From Hyphomicrobiaceae bacterium (GTDB taxonomy: Bacteria; Pseudomonadota; Alphaproteobacteria; Rhizobiales; Hyphomicrobiaceae): a stretch of 64,000 nucleotides of DNA. This document shows, in pieces, positions 40,573 through 49,518 of the stretch (position 1 is the first letter of the stretch; every line of letters starts with the position of its first letter). The position numbers were made by a program, and so were the translations under genes. The notes beneath the pieces were generated by a model. That model was not told where the DNA came from. It was given only the letters and a program-made list of their open reading frames with translations, and searched no databases. The stretch spans positions 2,108,001 to 2,172,000 of the forward strand of contig JAWKWE010000004.1 of the NCBI GenBank assembly GCA_041397645.1, written 5' to 3'.

Positions 40573-41778
40573 ATGAGAAAGTCAATGGTTGCGCTCACCC
40601 TTACGAGCTGCCTCTGTCTGGTCTGGCCAGCGTTGGGCGCTCCCGAGACCGCGCTGGATACGCAAAAGACCGCGCCTGCCGCCACCACGCGGATTTTGCC
40701 ATCGGATACCGCCTCGGGCCCGCGCGCACCCGACAACGGCTGCCCCTTACGCGCCAGCCCAACGGAGGCAGGCTCCGACAATGCGATCCCCTTTTTCGAC
40801 CTGATCGCTGACGCGGTAGCCGAGTACAGCGTGCGGGTGACCATCGCCGACACCGATCCAAGAACCGCCCTCGCAGACGCTCTCAAGGGCGTAGATGAGC
40901 AGACCCGCACCCTTGCGACCCTCTACACACTCTGGGATGGGCTCGGACGCGATGGCCTGCATTCATTCTTTTTCATGCGCGTCGGCGGGCTTGCGCCCCA
41001 AGCGCGCTCGGCGCTGAAGGAGGCTGGCCTTCACAAAGACTACGACACCTTCGGCACAGCAATGGCCCTGTTCGGCGAAGACTACCCCTTCGACGAGAAA
41101 GCCCGAGAGAAGTTCTTCGGCTATGCGCACGGCCAGGGCGAGTACAACGACTTCGACCGCCGACTTCTGGATCTGGCCAATCAATTCCCTTCACGGACCG
41201 AGTTTGCCCAAGAGCTCGAAGGCTACGTCACTAGGCGCGACGAACTCTGGCATCGCATCGAGGCGCGCCGAAAAGCCATCGGCGCTCAGCGGCGCTTCGG
41301 CATACTGATCGATAATCTCTGGCGCAAAATCCCATCCGGCTCCGATGACGAGGACGTTCCCCAACGGCTGGCGAAGCTCAGCTTCCCAGAACAGACTCTC
41401 ATCGCCCTGGATGCCTTCAGTTCAGAATTCGAAAACGGTGGAATTCACCAATTCTTCTTCAATTCAACGGGGGCGTTCGCGCCGGAAGTACTGGCGGGAC
41501 TGCGCGCGCTCAACCTGACGCAACAAGCGCAGCTCTTCGAGCGCGCCATGAAAACCTTTCCCTCACCCTATCCGCGCGACCGGGACAAGCGCGCCGCTTC
41601 CTATCTTGGTCATCGCGACCTGGAAGGATTTGAATCGGAACTCGCCGAATTGACCGACGAGTTCTATGCCGCGGATACGGCGCAGACCAACAGCAAGCCG
41701 CACTCGGCAACCAATGCAACAGGATTGCGGTCGGCCATCCTGCGCTATGCGGAAGCGCACAAACTTTTGCCCTGCTAG
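40573..41778 (+). CDS. exported protein with two DMP19/DUF4375-like repeats
   Basis: The ATG at 40573 gives a signal peptide (MRKSMVALTLTSCLCLVWPALGA); LTSC could alternatively be a lipobox. The open frame starts 46 codons earlier, without a ribosome-binding site. In the 401-residue product two repeats match each other: GLHSFFFMRVGGLAPQARSAL then EAGL, and GIHQFFFNSTGAFAPEVLAGL then ALNL. The second fits the N-GG-x-x-Q-FFFNSTG signature of DMP19-type proteins; the first has lost the asparagine. DMP19 is a DNA mimic in Neisseria, but the export signal argues against a DNA-binding role here. Function unknown. Confidence 0.6.
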   Translation: MRKSMVALTLTSCLCLVWPALGAPETALDTQKTAPAATTRILPSDTASGPRAPDNGCPLRASPTEAGSDNAIPFFDLIADAVAEYSVRVTIADTDPRTALADALKGVDEQTRTLATLYTLWDGLGRDGLHSFFFMRVGGLAPQARSALKEAGLHKDYDTFGTAMALFGEDYPFDEKAREKFFGYAHGQGEYNDFDRRLLDLANQFPSRTEFAQELEGYVTRRDELWHRIEARRKAIGAQRRFGILIDNLWRKIPSGSDDEDVPQRLAKLSFPEQTLIALDAFSSEFENGGIHQFFFNSTGAFAPEVLAGLRALNLTQQAQLFERAMKTFPSPYPRDRDKRAASYLGHRDLEGFESELAELTDEFYAADTAQTNSKPHSATNATGLRSAILRYAEAHKLLPC

Positions 41779-41820
41779 CCCAAGGGAATCCGCGGCGCCT
41801 TCAAGCCGCGAAGGCGGGCA

Positions 41821-42144
41821 TCAGCGGACCGGCTCAATAATGACCGCAGAACCGTAGGCAAGCACCTCCGTCACGGCCGCTGCGATCTCATTGGCGTCGT
41901 AGCGCATGGCGAGAACCGCGTTGGCGCCCATCTCCTGCGCGTTCTTCACCAACAGATCGAATGCCTCCTGACGGGTCTGCTCGGCGAGCTTGGTATAAAC
42001 GGTGATGTTGCCGCCAAAGAAAATCTGAATGGCCGCGCCCAGGTTGCCTACGACGGAGCGGGAGCGCACCGTAAGACCCTTGACCATGCCGAGATGGCGC
42101 ACGACGCGATATCCCTCGATTTCGTTCGTTGTGACGACGATCAT
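41821..42144 (-). CDS. YbjQ-family (DUF74) protein
   Basis: The 107-residue protein has VTTNEIEGYRVVRHLGMVKG at the N terminus and ANAVLAMRYDA near the end, with the pentamer-forming YbjQ fold. The family is sometimes called heavy-metal binding, but its function is not established. AGGAGG lies four bases before the ATG. It converges with the DMP19-like gene; a six-base-pair stem (CGCGGC with GCCGCG, 41791-41810) lies between the two stops. Confidence 0.9.
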   Translation of the reverse strand: MIVVTTNEIEGYRVVRHLGMVKGLTVRSRSVVGNLGAAIQIFFGGNITVYTKLAEQTRQEAFDLLVKNAQEMGANAVLAMRYDANEIAAAVTEVLAYGSAVIIEPVR

Positions 42145-42464
42145 AGTGCCTCCTGAGATCGCTCAGCCTACCGGGTGGCGACACTAGCGTGTTGTCTGAC
42201 GAAACGCGAGGAGCGACGCCATCGACGGCATTGCAAACTGGGGACCAAGGCGATGCACTTCGAGCCGGCTATGCCTGCGTTGGCGTGAAAGCAAGAGAAC
42301 GCCACCAACGGGCCTGCTTTTTTTCAACACGCGAAACGCTGCAAGCCAACGCAGGCCAAATCCGATCCGTCCAATGGAGCTCGGCCACCACCGCAAGGCT
42401 GCAGCCGTCGCTCAAGCAAAGCGGGACGCGCACTGACACGTGTCGAGACAATTTATGGAAGCAA
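42145..42464. other. 320-base gap between the YbjQ gene and tRNA-Gly
   Basis: I find no supported gene. An open frame on the plus strand (42189-42476) runs into the tRNA-Gly gene and has neither a ribosome-binding site nor recognisable composition. The stretch should contain the YbjQ promoter on the minus strand. No repeats or att-like sites were seen. Confidence 0.6.
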
Positions 42465-42538
42465 TGGAGCGGGTGATGGGAATCGAACCCACGTATTCAG
42501 CTTGGAAGGCTGCTGCTCTACCATTGAGCTACACCCGC
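42465..42538 (-). tRNA. tRNA-Gly (anticodon TCC)
   Basis: The 74-base gene has acceptor arms GCGGGTG (42532-42538) and CACCCGC (42469-42475), discriminator T and an encoded CCA (42465-42467). The anticodon loop CTTCCAA gives TCC. The T loop is GTTCGAT. Confidence 0.97.
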
Positions 42539-42726
42539 GCACGGACCGACTAACCTCAATAATTAAGCAGCTTGGCGACAATAAGAAACCTCGCGCCCCC
42601 TGCCATCCGGCCCCGTGGAGCCGCTTGATAGACGCTTCGGAGCACAATGTGAAGCCCGTAAGTGCCGCGTCGGTGGAAAATTGGCTTTAGTCGCTCGCAA
42701 GGGTACTTACTGGCCGAAAAGCAAGT

Positions 42727-43824
42727 TCAGATGGTCGTTTTACGAGTTGGCACCTTGCCCGACCCCCTCAGTAAATCCGCTGCTCTGAAATTCCTGCCAT
42801 AGCCAAACTGTCTATTCTTCATCTTCAGAATTTGCTGTTCCAAAAGCCGCCACGACACCTCCGTTAGCAGCAATGAAAGTGCGATCTTTGCGCTACTGAC
42901 CGCTGCATAGTTTGCCAGATTGCCCTCCACGCGTAGCGGTTCGAGCGCCGCAAAAATTGGATAATGATAGAGGTACAGTCCATAAGATCGTGTTCCGATG
43001 TATCGCATTTGCGGCGAGGCCAAAAAACGTTGCGTGTTACTGGCGCAGCTTTGGACGAAAACGATGAACGTGACTGCCAGCAAGGCAAAACCACTGAATG
43101 CCAGTGGCAATGTCTTCATCATGTTGTCGGATACGAGAATCAGAGCCGCCAACAGTGCCAACCACGCAACAAGCGTGACTCTCGCAGCCGACCTCTGTCC
43201 TATCGACAAAACTGACGAACGCAGTTCCGGCATGCAGAGTCCGGCCAGGCATCCAATCATAAGCGAGTCCATTCGTGCGGGCGTCGCTGTATAGATGCGA
43301 TCAAGATCGACACCAGCAGTAAGCATCGAATATCTGACCGCAATCGCCAGAAAGACGATGCAACAAGCGAACGCTGCTAATGCCCTGCGTGACCTTGCAA
43401 AGAGAACGATGAATGTAGTCGGCCATAGAATATAGAACTGCTCTTCAAGCGCGAGCGACCACGTGTGCCCTACACTGCCAGCCTTTTCAGCATCGAGAAA
43501 GTTGGCATAGAACAGCAGAGATGCGACCGCCGCATGCCACCTACCTGCTTCATTGGATGGCCAAAACATTAGCGCAAGCACGAGACACACGGCCAGGGGA
43601 GGCAATATTCGACACGCCCTACGCATATAGAACTTGAACAGATCGACTTTACCGGTCGATTGGTATTCTCTCACCAGCAATTCAGTGATCAAAAACCCGC
43701 TAAGCACAAAGAATATGTCAACCCCAAGAAAGCCGCCGCTTAAGCGGCCGTAGGTGAGGTGAAAAAGGACAATAAAAATGACGGAAACGGCCCTCAGTCC
43801 ATCCAGCTCGGCAACGCGTCCCAT
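42727..43824 (-). CDS. acyltransferase-3 family membrane protein (OafA/NodX-like)
   Basis: The ATG at 43824 starts MGRVAELDGLRAVSVIFIVLFH, the hallmark first helix, with Asp-Gly-Leu-Arg-Ala and the conserved His. The 365-residue protein has about ten helices, GGFLGVDIFFVLSGFLIT, FYMRRACRILPP and HTWSLALEEQFY. These transferases move acetyl or other acyl groups onto surface polysaccharides or lipids. A TTG at 43857 with GGAG seven bases upstream is an alternative start; the long open frame to 43950 would overlap the upstream ATPase gene. Composition is less GC-rich than its neighbours, possibly a sign of transfer. It follows the metal ATPase on the same strand. Confidence 0.88.
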   Translation of the reverse strand: MGRVAELDGLRAVSVIFIVLFHLTYGRLSGGFLGVDIFFVLSGFLITELLVREYQSTGKVDLFKFYMRRACRILPPLAVCLVLALMFWPSNEAGRWHAAVASLLFYANFLDAEKAGSVGHTWSLALEEQFYILWPTTFIVLFARSRRALAAFACCIVFLAIAVRYSMLTAGVDLDRIYTATPARMDSLMIGCLAGLCMPELRSSVLSIGQRSAARVTLVAWLALLAALILVSDNMMKTLPLAFSGFALLAVTFIVFVQSCASNTQRFLASPQMRYIGTRSYGLYLYHYPIFAALEPLRVEGNLANYAAVSSAKIALSLLLTEVSWRLLEQQILKMKNRQFGYGRNFRAADLLRGSGKVPTRKTTI

Positions 43825-43879
43825 TTTGGCGCTGATGTCCTGCTTATCGGGCAACAAGTTTGATCTCCAATCAGCCCGC

Positions 43880-46180
43880 TTACGCGCCGCCGGCCGCGTG
43901 GTCGTAGATGTCATCCTCCTGAGCGCTGTGGATGCGCACCAGCGATTCAATAGCCTCGATTACCCGTTGCGCGTCCCGGATCAGATAATGGTCGGCGTCA
44001 TCCGGCGACAGGGAATGCGATAGCCGTCCCAACATTCTGGCCAGATGCAGGATTTCGCGATGAGCGCGGCTCATGGCAGCCAAGCCCGAGCCATCATGCA
44101 GTATTTTTTCAAGCCGCGGATAGACCAGCGCCTCATCCTCTCGTTCGTGCGTGACGATCGTGTCGCCCACGATCTTGTTTGCTTCAAGGATTAGAGCGAT
44201 CGCGACAGCCCCCATCGCCTCATCGAGCGCGTCCGCGATCTCGCGCAGCCGGTCGAGCGCACGCGTGATTTCAGCATGACCCTGATGCAGGGCACGGCTC
44301 GCGGCGGGTTGCAACACAGGATGCTTGGATTCCCGGCGCGGCACGAGCGCCCGAAGAGCGTTGAGAATGACCGCGACATCGATGCCTTCTTGCGTCAAAG
44401 CGCCGGCCACTGGCGTCAGGTAGCCAAGCGCGGCCGCAACCATCGCAACTGCAGAGAGCGTCATGCCTGCCACGATGCTTTGCACGGCGATTGCGCGCGC
44501 TCGTTTGGCGATAGACACCGCATCGGAAACCCTATCGAGCGCATCCACTAGAACAACGACGTCGGCAGCTTCAGACGAGGCGCTGGCGCCGCGTGCACCC
44601 ATCGCGATGCCGACATCGGCCGCGGCCAGGGCTGGCGCATCGTTGATGCCATCGCCGACCATGATCGTTGGATGCTGGCGCTGCTCCATGGCAACGGCCT
44701 CCACCTTCTCGGCGGGAACACGGTTGGCCAAAACTGCATCGAGGTCGAGTGCCGCGGCGATGGTCTCGGCAGATTCCGCCCGATCGCCCGTGACCATCAC
44801 GATGCGCTTCACGCCACTCGCACGCAGTCCTTGCACGGCGCGCGGCGTGTCACGGCGTAATTCATCAGCCAACAGGATCGCGCCGATAGTATCGCCGTCG
44901 CGCGCAACGAATACGCTCAAGGCGGAGCGCCAAGAGGCTCGGCGAAGAGCGCGCGCGGCCCATCCCATGGGGTGCATGGCCCCGGTGACTAGTTCGTAGG
45001 AACCGGCTTTGATTTTCTCAACACCGACCATTCCTTCCAGTCCCGATCCGCGGGTTTCGCGAACGTCGTGAGGCTGCACCAGCGCGATTCCGCGTGCGCG
45101 TGCGGCTTCCACGATTGCATCCGCCACGACGTGCTGTGACGCCTGCTCAAGGGAAGCCGCAAGGCGCAGCACATTTCCGGCATCCTCGCCGGGAGCTGCC
45201 TCGACAGCGACAAGGCGCGCGCCTCCAACCGTGAGCGTGCCGGTCTTATCAAACATCACCGTGTGGACCCGCGCCAAGGCTTCCAGTGCGGCACCGCCCT
45301 TGATCAGAATGCCGCGGCGCGCTGCCCGCGATACACCTGCAATGAATGCTACTGGCGCCGCGAGGATCAAGGGGCACGGCGTCGAGGCCACCAGAACCGC
45401 AAGCGCGCGCACCGGGTCGCCACTCCACATCCATGCCGCGCCCGCCAGCAACAGCGTGGCAGGCAGAAGCAACAATGCATACTTGTCCGCGATGCGAATG
45501 AAGGGCGCCTTCGCCGTTTGCGCGGCGGTGACAAGACGGACAATGCCGGCGTATGTGCTCTCACTGGCCGTCGCAGTGGCACGCATCTGGAACGTCTCAC
45601 CGACATTGATCGTGCCGGAGCGCACCGCCTCACCTCGCGCTCGCGTTACGGGGATGGGTTCGCCTGTCAGAGCGGATTCATCGATGACCGCTCCTTCGTC
45701 CACAACGACACCATCTACGCCGATGACCTCGCCCGCCCGCACCAAAAGAATTTCGCCGGGCGCGACCGCCTCGATGCCGACATCTTCGACGGTCCCGTCA
45801 ACGACCCGGTGTGCAAGGCGCGGTGCGCGGTCTACCAGCGATTTGAGGTCACGTTCTGCGCGAGCAACCGCAAAATCCTCAAGAAGATTGCCACCCGCAT
45901 ACATGACCGCAACAACGACAGCGGCAAGGTTCTCGCCAAGAACGAGGGCCGCCGTCATCGACACGAACGCGACGGCGTCGACACCCATCCGACCGGCGAG
46001 CAAATCGCGCACCATCGAGATAAAAAGACCGATGACGACCGGAATTGTGCCAGCCGCCCAGCAGGCCTGGGCCAACCGCGGGGCACCCGCAACCCACGCT
46101 AGCGCGCCCGACGTCAGACCGGCCAACGCGATGAAGACCAATGCGCGGCGTTGAAATCGCTCCGAGGTGAAATCCGGCAC
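43880..46180 (-). CDS. P1B-5-type heavy-metal ATPase with C-terminal hemerythrin-like domain
   Basis: The 766-residue protein has the P-type core: LTGEP (171-175), the transmembrane TPCP motif (267-270), phosphorylation Asp311 in DKTGT, GDGINDAP (509-516) and QEGID in the last helix (597-601). TPCP with QEGxD is the P1B-5 signature, known from nickel/iron exporters such as Sinorhizobium Nia. Residues about 632-762 form a hemerythrin-like domain with spaced His/Glu: His635, His678, the EDE at 681-683, His707, His712, His751 and the E-D-D-x-Y at 755-759. The usual N-domain HP dipeptide is His350-Val351. There is no N-terminal metal-binding domain. The start is GTG after AGGGGG. It should export Fe2+/Ni2+-type metals. 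Confidence 0.9.
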   Translation of the reverse strand: MPDFTSERFQRRALVFIALAGLTSGALAWVAGAPRLAQACWAAGTIPVVIGLFISMVRDLLAGRMGVDAVAFVSMTAALVLGENLAAVVVAVMYAGGNLLEDFAVARAERDLKSLVDRAPRLAHRVVDGTVEDVGIEAVAPGEILLVRAGEVIGVDGVVVDEGAVIDESALTGEPIPVTRARGEAVRSGTINVGETFQMRATATASESTYAGIVRLVTAAQTAKAPFIRIADKYALLLLPATLLLAGAAWMWSGDPVRALAVLVASTPCPLILAAPVAFIAGVSRAARRGILIKGGAALEALARVHTVMFDKTGTLTVGGARLVAVEAAPGEDAGNVLRLAASLEQASQHVVADAIVEAARARGIALVQPHDVRETRGSGLEGMVGVEKIKAGSYELVTGAMHPMGWAARALRRASWRSALSVFVARDGDTIGAILLADELRRDTPRAVQGLRASGVKRIVMVTGDRAESAETIAAALDLDAVLANRVPAEKVEAVAMEQRQHPTIMVGDGINDAPALAAADVGIAMGARGASASSEAADVVVLVDALDRVSDAVSIAKRARAIAVQSIVAGMTLSAVAMVAAALGYLTPVAGALTQEGIDVAVILNALRALVPRRESKHPVLQPAASRALHQGHAEITRALDRLREIADALDEAMGAVAIALILEANKIVGDTIVTHEREDEALVYPRLEKILHDGSGLAAMSRAHREILHLARMLGRLSHSLSPDDADHYLIRDAQRVIEAIESLVRIHSAQEDDIYDHAAGGA

Positions 46181-46296
46181 TGCCCCGCCCCCTGACTGGC
46201 CTTCGGTTTGTCTCCTGAGCGATGCTTAAGAGGTGAAGACGGCGCGTGCAATAACCTCCCGAACCGAATGCCTGGTGGGCAGACATTCCAGCGGCG

Positions 46297-49200
46297 TCAA
46301 CTTGTGGCAGCGGGCGGAGCGGTATCGCCTTCGCCTCGCGCATTGCGCCGGCCGAACCAGTTACCTTCGCGCAGGTGTTGGAAGGTCACGTACAGCATCG
46401 GAATGATAAGAATACCAGCAAACGAGGCGGCCAACATTCCGAAGATCACGGGCAGCCCCACGGCATACATACTATCGGCACCTGGACCATGCGCGATGAT
46501 GAGCGGCACTAGCCCAGCGATAAACGCGATGCTTGTCATCATGACGGGTCGGAAGCGTTGATGGGACGCATGGATCGCAGCATGCACGATGTCATTGCCC
46601 TCCTCGCGTAGCTGCACAGCAACTTCGACGATAAGAATCGCATTCTTGGCCGCGAGCGCGATAAGCATAACAGTGCCGATCTGAGCGTATAGATCGAAGT
46701 TCGCGCCCATCACCCAAACACCGAAAATAGCGCCGAGGATCGCAGCGGAAACCGACAGGAGAACAGGAATAGGAATGTTCCAGCTCTCATAAAGCGCGAC
46801 CAGGAAGAGATAGGCGAACAGCAAGCCAAACCCCAAGACGATCCCGGTTTGCCCCGCGGCGGCCTTGGTCTCCAAAGCCTGGCCGGTCCATTCATAACCA
46901 TATCCGTTGGGCAGCGTCGTGCGCGCCAATTCTTCCATGGCCTGAATGGCGTCACCGTCACCGTGCCCTGGCGCAGCGTTTCCGGTTATCGAAATTGCGC
47001 GATAGTTGTTGTAGCGCGTGATGGCGCGCGGCGAGGCTTCCAAATCTGCAAGCACCAGCGACGACAGCGGCACCATTTCACCTGAAGCATTCTTCACCTT
47101 GAGATCATAGATCTGAGAAATGGATTTACGATAATCCTGCTCGGCCTGAACCATGACCTGCCAGGTGCGCCCAAAACTATTGAAGTCGTTGATGTAGTAG
47201 CTGCCGAGCGACGACTGCAGTACCGAAAACAGATCTGATAGATTGACACCCAGCACGGCAACCTTGTCGCGATCGATTGTCAGACGAATCTGGGGAGTTG
47301 ACGCATCGAAGGTCGTGAACACACCAGTGAGTTCCGGGCGCTGGCTTGCAGCCAAAATCAGCCCGCGCGCCACCGCCGCCATTTCGGACAGTTCCTGGCC
47401 CTGCAACGCTTCGAGCATGAACTCAAAGCCACCCGTCGTCCCCATGCCCGGAATAGAAGGCGGATTGAGCGTGAAGAACATGCCATCTGGAATGACCGCA
47501 AGGGCGCGCGTCAGCCTCGGTGCAACAACCGTCGAATGGGCATTCGGCGAAGTGCGCAAATCGTAGTCTTTCAGACGCGAAAACATCACGCCCGAGTTCG
47601 ACGCACTGCCGCCGCCCAAGAGATCGAAGCCAGCGATAGAAACGACATTGCCGACCGTCGGCTCCTTGCGCAGGATGGCTTCCGCCTTCAGCATCGCTTC
47701 CTGGGTACGATTTAACGATGCACCGGCCGGCAAGGTTACAACCGTTATCAAGTAGCCCTGATCCTCGGCCGGCAGAAACCCTGCGGGTGTCGCCGACATC
47801 AAAAACCTTGTAGCCAAGCCAAGCGCGAAAACGACTGCGAGCGACACAGCGGCAACGCGAACCAAGCGCGTGACGACCGATGCAAAGCCGTTTCCGGTAG
47901 CGTTGATCGCACCCGTGATTGTCTTCATGATGCCTTTGGGGTGACCCGGCTTCAGAAAAACCGCACACAAGGCTGGCGCTAGCGTCAGGGCCACGATGGC
48001 GGAGATGACCATCGCGGCGGAAATGGTGATGGCGAACTGACGGAATAGTACGCCGCTGCTGCCTGGAAGAAATGCAACCGGCACGAACACCGACAACAAG
48101 ACCAGCGTAATAGCGATAATTGCGCCAGTAATTTCACTCATCGCCTTATGTGTGGCCTCGGGAACAGTCAGCTCCGGGTGCTCTTCCAGGATGCGCTCGA
48201 CATTCTCCACGACCACGATGGCGTCGTCGACGACCAAGCCGATGACGAGCACCATTGCCAGAAGCGAGATCATGTTGGCCGAGAAGCCGACCGCGAGCAG
48301 GATCGCAAATGTTCCAATCACTGAGACAGGCACAGCCAGCAATGGAATGAGCGTCGCGCGCCACCGCCCGAGAAACACAAACACGACAAGGGCCACGAGG
48401 GCAAACGCCTCGCCAAGCGTGTGAACGACCTTGTCGATCATCTGCCCCACGAAATCGGCCGTGTTGTAGATGTAAGAATATGTAATGCCTTCAGGAAAGC
48501 GAGGCCTCAAATCTTCGAGGCGCTTGGAAACCGCGTTTGCGACTTCAACCGCATTGGCGCCAGGCGAGAGATAGACGCCCAAAGGGCTCGAGGGCTTACC
48601 ATCGAATGTGCTGATGGAATCGTACGTTTTGCCGCCCAGTTCCACGCGCGCCACGTCCTTGACGCGCACAACCGACCCGTCAAGTTCACCACGCACGATG
48701 ATGTTGCCGAATTCGTCGGGATCCGTCAGCCGACCCTTTGTCGTGATTGTCAGCTGGAGCCGCTGATCCTCCGACAATGGCGCCGCACCGATGCGCCCGG
48801 CAGCAGCCTGCGTGTTCTGGGAGGCAACGGCAGCGATAACATCCTGGGAAGTCAGATTGAGACTTGCGAGCTTCTCGGGATCGATCCAGATGCGCATCGC
48901 ATAGTCGCGTGCACCGAAGTTCACCACATCGCCGACTCCGGGGACACGTTTCAACTCATCGACAATGTTGATCGTCACGAAGTTCGAGATGAAGAGCTGA
49001 TCGTGCTCGGGCTTGGACGAGTGGAATGTAAAGACCTGCAAGAGGCTGGTTGAAACCTTCTTGATCGAAAGCCCGCTACGGCGAACATCCTCTGGCAGCT
49101 TGGCTTCCGCCTGTTTGGTGTTGTTCTGAACGTTCACCGTTGCGATGTCGGGATTGGCGGCCAGCGAGAAGCTGACGCTCAGCGTATAGCTGCCATCGTT

Positions 49201-49452
49201 CGACGAGGTCGATTTCATGTAGCGCATGTCGCTGACGCCATTGACGACGCTTTCCAGCGGCTGAGCGACACTTTCCTCGACCGTGCGGGCATCGGCTCCG
49301 GAATAACTTGCAGCCACCTGCACAGTCGGCGGCGCAATATCGGGATACTGCGCGACAGGGATGGACAGAATAGAGATGAGGCCGGCAATCGTGATGACCA
49401 AGGCGATGACGATCGCCATTCTCGGCCTCTTGATAAAGATATCCGAGATCAT
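46297..49452 (-). CDS. RND multidrug efflux inner-membrane pump (AcrB/MexF-type)
   Basis: The 1051-residue protein has the HAE1-type RND layout: MISDIFIKRPRMAIVIALVI at TM1, YDTTEFV-like porter segments, LVIGLVVDDAIVVVENVER in TM4 with the proton-relay Asp-Asp pair, and the second-half relay lysine in LAAKNAILIVE of TM10. Two large periplasmic loops are present (about residues 40-340 and 560-870). It takes substrates from the periplasm and outer leaflet and passes them to an outer-membrane channel. Its adaptor is upstream on the same strand, 66 bases away. No TolC-like gene or TetR regulator is in the window. Confidence 0.97.
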   Translation of the reverse strand: MISDIFIKRPRMAIVIALVITIAGLISILSIPVAQYPDIAPPTVQVAASYSGADARTVEESVAQPLESVVNGVSDMRYMKSTSSNDGSYTLSVSFSLAANPDIATVNVQNNTKQAEAKLPEDVRRSGLSIKKVSTSLLQVFTFHSSKPEHDQLFISNFVTINIVDELKRVPGVGDVVNFGARDYAMRIWIDPEKLASLNLTSQDVIAAVASQNTQAAAGRIGAAPLSEDQRLQLTITTKGRLTDPDEFGNIIVRGELDGSVVRVKDVARVELGGKTYDSISTFDGKPSSPLGVYLSPGANAVEVANAVSKRLEDLRPRFPEGITYSYIYNTADFVGQMIDKVVHTLGEAFALVALVVFVFLGRWRATLIPLLAVPVSVIGTFAILLAVGFSANMISLLAMVLVIGLVVDDAIVVVENVERILEEHPELTVPEATHKAMSEITGAIIAITLVLLSVFVPVAFLPGSSGVLFRQFAITISAAMVISAIVALTLAPALCAVFLKPGHPKGIMKTITGAINATGNGFASVVTRLVRVAAVSLAVVFALGLATRFLMSATPAGFLPAEDQGYLITVVTLPAGASLNRTQEAMLKAEAILRKEPTVGNVVSIAGFDLLGGGSASNSGVMFSRLKDYDLRTSPNAHSTVVAPRLTRALAVIPDGMFFTLNPPSIPGMGTTGGFEFMLEALQGQELSEMAAVARGLILAASQRPELTGVFTTFDASTPQIRLTIDRDKVAVLGVNLSDLFSVLQSSLGSYYINDFNSFGRTWQVMVQAEQDYRKSISQIYDLKVKNASGEMVPLSSLVLADLEASPRAITRYNNYRAISITGNAAPGHGDGDAIQAMEELARTTLPNGYGYEWTGQALETKAAAGQTGIVLGFGLLFAYLFLVALYESWNIPIPVLLSVSAAILGAIFGVWVMGANFDLYAQIGTVMLIALAAKNAILIVEVAVQLREEGNDIVHAAIHASHQRFRPVMMTSIAFIAGLVPLIIAHGPGADSMYAVGLPVIFGMLAASFAGILIIPMLYVTFQHLREGNWFGRRNARGEGDTAPPAATS

Positions 49453-49518
49453 CGCGTTGGCCTCGATCCTGATAGAGTGAAAAATTACTGCACGCGAGCG
49501 CGCGCAGGGTTGGAGCCG

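Noticed and set aside
42189..42476. Plus-strand 95-codon open frame upstream of the YbjQ gene
   Set aside because: It ends inside tRNA-Gly, lacks a ribosome-binding site and has no recognisable features.
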